Source of the DNA: Pseudomonas siliginis
GTDB taxonomy: Bacteria > Pseudomonadota > Gammaproteobacteria > Pseudomonadales > Pseudomonadaceae
DNA length: 64,000 nucleotides
Direction of reading: 5' to 3'
NCBI RefSeq assembly: GCF_019145195.1
Contig: NZ_JAHSTW010000012.1
Location: 1-64,000, forward strand
A program made the translations under genes and the position numbers. Positions 61,655 to 64,000 of the stretch are shown in pieces (within the stretch, counting starts at the first letter, position 1; every line of letters begins with the position of its first letter). The notes under the pieces are model-generated. The model did not search any database. It was given only the letters and a program-made list of their open reading frames with translations, and was not told the DNA's origin.

Positions 61655-62755
61655 CTAAATACGGCCCTCAGGCGCATACGGCGCCGGATCAATAATCGGC
61701 GCCCGCCCCAGCATGACATCGGCGAACAACTGGCATGACGCCGGCGCCAGCACCAGCCCGTTGCGGTAATGCCCGCAGTTCAGCCACAGCCCTTCGCATC
61801 CCGGCACCCGGCCAATAAAGGGAACCCCTTCCGGCGACCCCGGCCGCAGTCCGGCCCAGTGCCCGACCACTTCGGCATCCGCCAGCGCCGGCAACAATTC
61901 GATCGCCGAGGCCTTGAGGCTTTCCAGCGCGACATCGGTCGGGGTCTTGTCGTAGCCTTCGTGCTCCAGCGTGCTGCCGATCAGAATGTGACCGTCGCGA
62001 CGCGGGATCGCATAACGCCCCTTGGCCAGCACCATGCTCGGCAGGAAATCAGCCGCGCACTTGTAGAGAATCATCTGGCCTTTGACCGGCTCGACCGGCA
62101 GCGACAGGTTTAGCGTCTTGAGCAGATCACCGCTCCATGCACCCGCCGTCAGCACAATCTGGTCGCCGCTGATCACCCCGGCGGAGGTTTGCACGCCAAC
62201 CACGCGCTCGCCCTCGCGGACGAAGCCACTGACTTCACATTGCTCATGAATCGTCACGTTCGGCAGCGCCAGCAATGCGGCTTTCAGCGATTTGACCAGC
62301 CGTGGATTGCGCACGTTGGCGACATCGGCCATGTAGATCGCCCGGCTGAAACCGCTGCCGAGCACCGGCACCGCGTCATGTGCCGCCGAGATATCCACAG
62401 CCCGCAGCGGCCGATTTTCCCGCGCGGCCCAGGCCAGGGCTTCGGCTTCATCGTCCAGGTCCAGCCAATACAGACCAGTGGTGTGCACCTCAGGATCAAC
62501 CCCCGTGTCGGCAAACAAGCGCTGGCCGAGCTGTGGATAAAAATCCTGCGACCAATGCGCCAGTGCGGTGACTGCCGGACTGTAGCGCCACGGGTATAAC
62601 GGCGAGACGATGCCGCCGCCAGCCCAGGACGATTCCTGGCCGACATTCGAGCGATCCAGCAGCACCACGCTGCGCACTTCGGAGGCGAGATTGTAGGCAG
62701 TGAGCAGGCCAATCACCCCGCCGCCGACAATCACCACTTGCTGTTGCCTGGTCAT
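61655..62755 (-). CDS. thiO: Glycine oxidase ThiO
   Basis: ThiO oxidises glycine to iminoacetate for the thiazole part of thiamine and belongs to the D-amino-acid oxidase (DAO) fold. The 366-residue flavoprotein begins with the FAD Rossmann motif VVIVGGGVIGLLTAYNLASE and has the DAO signature (VVGHWAGLRPGSPEGVPFIG) with substrate-binding Arg near residue 305. The length and motifs are those of soluble glycine oxidases. It is convergent with pilR and tail-to-head with pilE. Confidence 0.9.
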   Translation of the reverse strand: MTRQQQVVIVGGGVIGLLTAYNLASEVRSVVLLDRSNVGQESSWAGGGIVSPLYPWRYSPAVTALAHWSQDFYPQLGQRLFADTGVDPEVHTTGLYWLDLDDEAEALAWAARENRPLRAVDISAAHDAVPVLGSGFSRAIYMADVANVRNPRLVKSLKAALLALPNVTIHEQCEVSGFVREGERVVGVQTSAGVISGDQIVLTAGAWSGDLLKTLNLSLPVEPVKGQMILYKCAADFLPSMVLAKGRYAIPRRDGHILIGSTLEHEGYDKTPTDVALESLKASAIELLPALADAEVVGHWAGLRPGSPEGVPFIGRVPGCEGLWLNCGHYRNGLVLAPASCQLFADVMLGRAPIIDPAPYAPEGRI

Positions 62756-62812
62756 TTTTGATCCAACCGTAAAAAAGACAGTGGGCGCAAAAGGCGCCCG
62801 AAAAAGAATGCG

Positions 62813-63214
62813 TCAGCGGCCCCAGCAATCCTTGGCGGTCACTCCGGTGGTCGCGTTGTTCATGCTTCGCACGCCAGTGTTGGTCAGGGTGAAATCCCCG
62901 CACTTGTCGGTGGCCATGGCCGAGCCGGTTTTACGCGTCGCGGTGAGCACAAAGGTCTGGTCGGTCAGCGTCGGGGTGATGGTGTAGAAATCATTGCCCG
63001 TGCTCAGTCCGGTGACGCCGGTGTAGACATTGTTGCGGGTGTAGAAGCGTTCGAGGGTCTGCGCCTGCTCCGAGAGCAGCGAGACCACTTCGGCGCGACG
63101 GCCCTTCTTCACGTATTCGTTGTAGCTGGGGATACTGATGGTGAGGATGATCCCGATAATCGCGATGACGATCATGATCTCGATCAGGGTAAAACCTCGG
63201 CTGGATCTGCGCAT
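62813..63214 (-). CDS. pilE: Type IV minor pilin PilE
   Basis: PilE is a minor pilin required for pilus priming. The 133-residue prepilin has leader MRRSSRG cut before FTLIEIMIVIAIIGIILTIS, including the conserved Glu5. The globular part has two Cys (TDKCGDF and KDCWGR) near the C-terminus that probably form the D-loop disulfide. The gene starts 16 bases after pilY1 stops. pilY2, which lies between them in PAO1 as I recall, is absent. Confidence 0.92.
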   Translation of the reverse strand: MRRSSRGFTLIEIMIVIAIIGIILTISIPSYNEYVKKGRRAEVVSLLSEQAQTLERFYTRNNVYTGVTGLSTGNDFYTITPTLTDQTFVLTATRKTGSAMATDKCGDFTLTNTGVRSMNNATTGVTAKDCWGR

Positions 63215-63229
63215 GCCTCAAATTCTCGC

Positions 63230-64000
63230 TTACTGGATTTGTCGCCACATGATACGACGGCTGCCGCCGCCACCCTTTTCCACAACGGTGGTGATGACGC
63301 CACTGGTGTCGCTCACGAGCTTGGTCTTGGCATCTCGGGAAATGACGTTAAGGGTCGGAATGCCACCGGTGAATACCACGCCACTGGATATCGTGTCATT
63401 GCTGTCGACCAAACGGTCACCCGTGGTGTCGATCACGGCGTAGTTGAGCATCTTACCGTTGAACGCATCCAGTTCGACCAACCTGCCCGTACCAAAGCTC
63501 GAACAAGGGTCAGTGGTATCAACGCTGGCAGTAGTGAAAACAACTCGTCCCAACACAATGCTGGCCTGGTTGATCACGCGCTCGCCGGTCAGCACGTTGT
63601 TATACACCAGCGGCAGATACCAGCCCTTTTCTGCCGGGTAAGTGGTTTCATTCTGGCTAGTGGTCAGGAACTGCCCGGTACTGCCGGAGAACGAACCGGT
63701 AATCGCCTGCGCCTGCAAGCTGCTGACGGTGATTTGTCCGGTCCCCCCTTCTGCATCCCAGATTGAATAGAACGCCTGCAGATCCTTGTTGGTCTTGTCG
63801 GCGGTTTCGTTGAACTTGCCGGTGCCGAAAAACACCTGCTTGCCGCCCTGTGGGTTGTCCGCCAGCAGCGGTTGCGCAGTGATCGGCTGCGTTGCCCCAC
63901 CCGGGGCGGTGAACAGAGGTTTGCCGGCAAACGCCACGCCCCAGCTTTCTGCCCCGGGTGCGCTCAAGTCGAATTTCCACATACGCCCCTTCAGGTCACC
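63230..64000 (-). CDS. pilY1: PilY1, type IV pilus adhesin/biogenesis factor (partial, 3' part)
   Basis: The frame is open to the right edge, so only the last ~257 residues are present. They form the end of the PilY1 beta-propeller domain (WKFDLSAPGAESWGVAFAG, GGKQVFFGTGKFNETADKTN). An acidic loop of the form DTTGDRLVDSND (about 63395-63430) may correspond to the Ca2+ site known in P. aeruginosa PilY1. No signal or start is in the window; the ATG at 63982 is internal. It is followed by pilE. Confidence 0.9.
   Translation of the reverse strand, partial: GDLKGRMWKFDLSAPGAESWGVAFAGKPLFTAPGGATQPITAQPLLADNPQGGKQVFFGTGKFNETADKTNKDLQAFYSIWDAEGGTGQITVSSLQAQAITGSFSGSTGQFLTTSQNETTYPAEKGWYLPLVYNNVLTGERVINQASIVLGRVVFTTASVDTTDPCSSFGTGRLVELDAFNGKMLNYAVIDTTGDRLVDSNDTISSGVVFTGGIPTLNVISRDAKTKLVSDTSGVITTVVEKGGGGSRRIMWRQIQ

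Noticed and set aside
63230..63982. Complete 250-residue gene starting at 63982
   Set aside because: The reading frame stays open to the window edge and the content is an internal part of PilY1.

Overview
The window is a piece of chromosome from a Pseudomonas of the P. fluorescens group. The evidence is the gene content and order (cbrX-cbrA-cbrB-crcZ, phuTUVW beside prrF, msrP/msrQ-pssA-ilvC, pilA divergent from pilBCD), GC-rich codon use throughout, and many copies of the P. fluorescens-type REP palindrome with core GGGAGCGAGCCTGCTCGCGA. I see no prophage, transposase, integrase, CRISPR array or obvious island; nearly everything is core genome. Locus comparisons with P. aeruginosa PAO1 are from memory.

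Layout. 1-6.5 kb, all minus strand: a likely rRNA-operon promoter leaving the left edge, msrQ-msrP (methionine sulfoxide repair), pssA, and ilvC-ilvN-ilvI (branched-chain amino acids) with a long ilvI leader. 6.5-13.9 kb: a DUF4124 protein, a YqcC/TPR-lipoprotein/mrcB (PBP1B) cluster, a phosphotransferase-AAA kinase fusion, a pentapeptide protein, TfoX-C and CbpA-like proteins. 13.9-18.1 kb: an iron block with a Fur-controlled PrrF sRNA, phuTUVW haem uptake and a Rieske protein. 18.1-22 kb: sfsA, an aminotransferase, dksA, gluQ. 22-27.1 kb: the carbon/nitrogen regulatory unit cbrX-cbrA-cbrB, with CbrB sites, a sigma-54 promoter and the sRNA CrcZ. 27.1-40.7 kb: pcnB, folK, panB-panC, pgi, acs, a methyltransferase, a DUF748 protein with a DUF2845 partner, and a BON-domain protein. 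40.9-46.2 kb: type IV pilus genes pilA / pilB-pilC-pilD with coaE-yacG. 46.2-52 kb: a CbiM-like membrane protein, DUF1780, MOSC, DUF3094, ndh and a chemoreceptor. 52.0-52.5 kb: four tRNA genes (Pro, Lys, Pro, Asn; minus strand). 52.7-58.3 kb: clpB, pgeF, rluD divergent from bamD. 58.4-64 kb: pilS-pilR, thiO, pilE and the 3' part of pilY1.

The regulatory DNA is the most informative part. Sites read directly from sequence include a PrrF promoter/Fur box, a Fur box before phuT, TGTTAC-N14-GTAACA CbrB sites before crcZ, sigma-54 -24/-12 elements before crcZ, pilA and (new to me) the BON gene, a sigma-32 promoter before clpB, and a FliA promoter before the chemoreceptor. The acs and chemoreceptor ribosome-binding regions both carry AAGAATAA, matching the AANAANAA Hfq/Crc motif whose decoy RNA (CrcZ) lies in the same window. 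I found no convincing wholly new system. The best leads are the two CA-motif leaders, the BON sigma-54 promoter, the split phu locus, the tRNA-Pro duplication behind a terminator, and the REPIN set.
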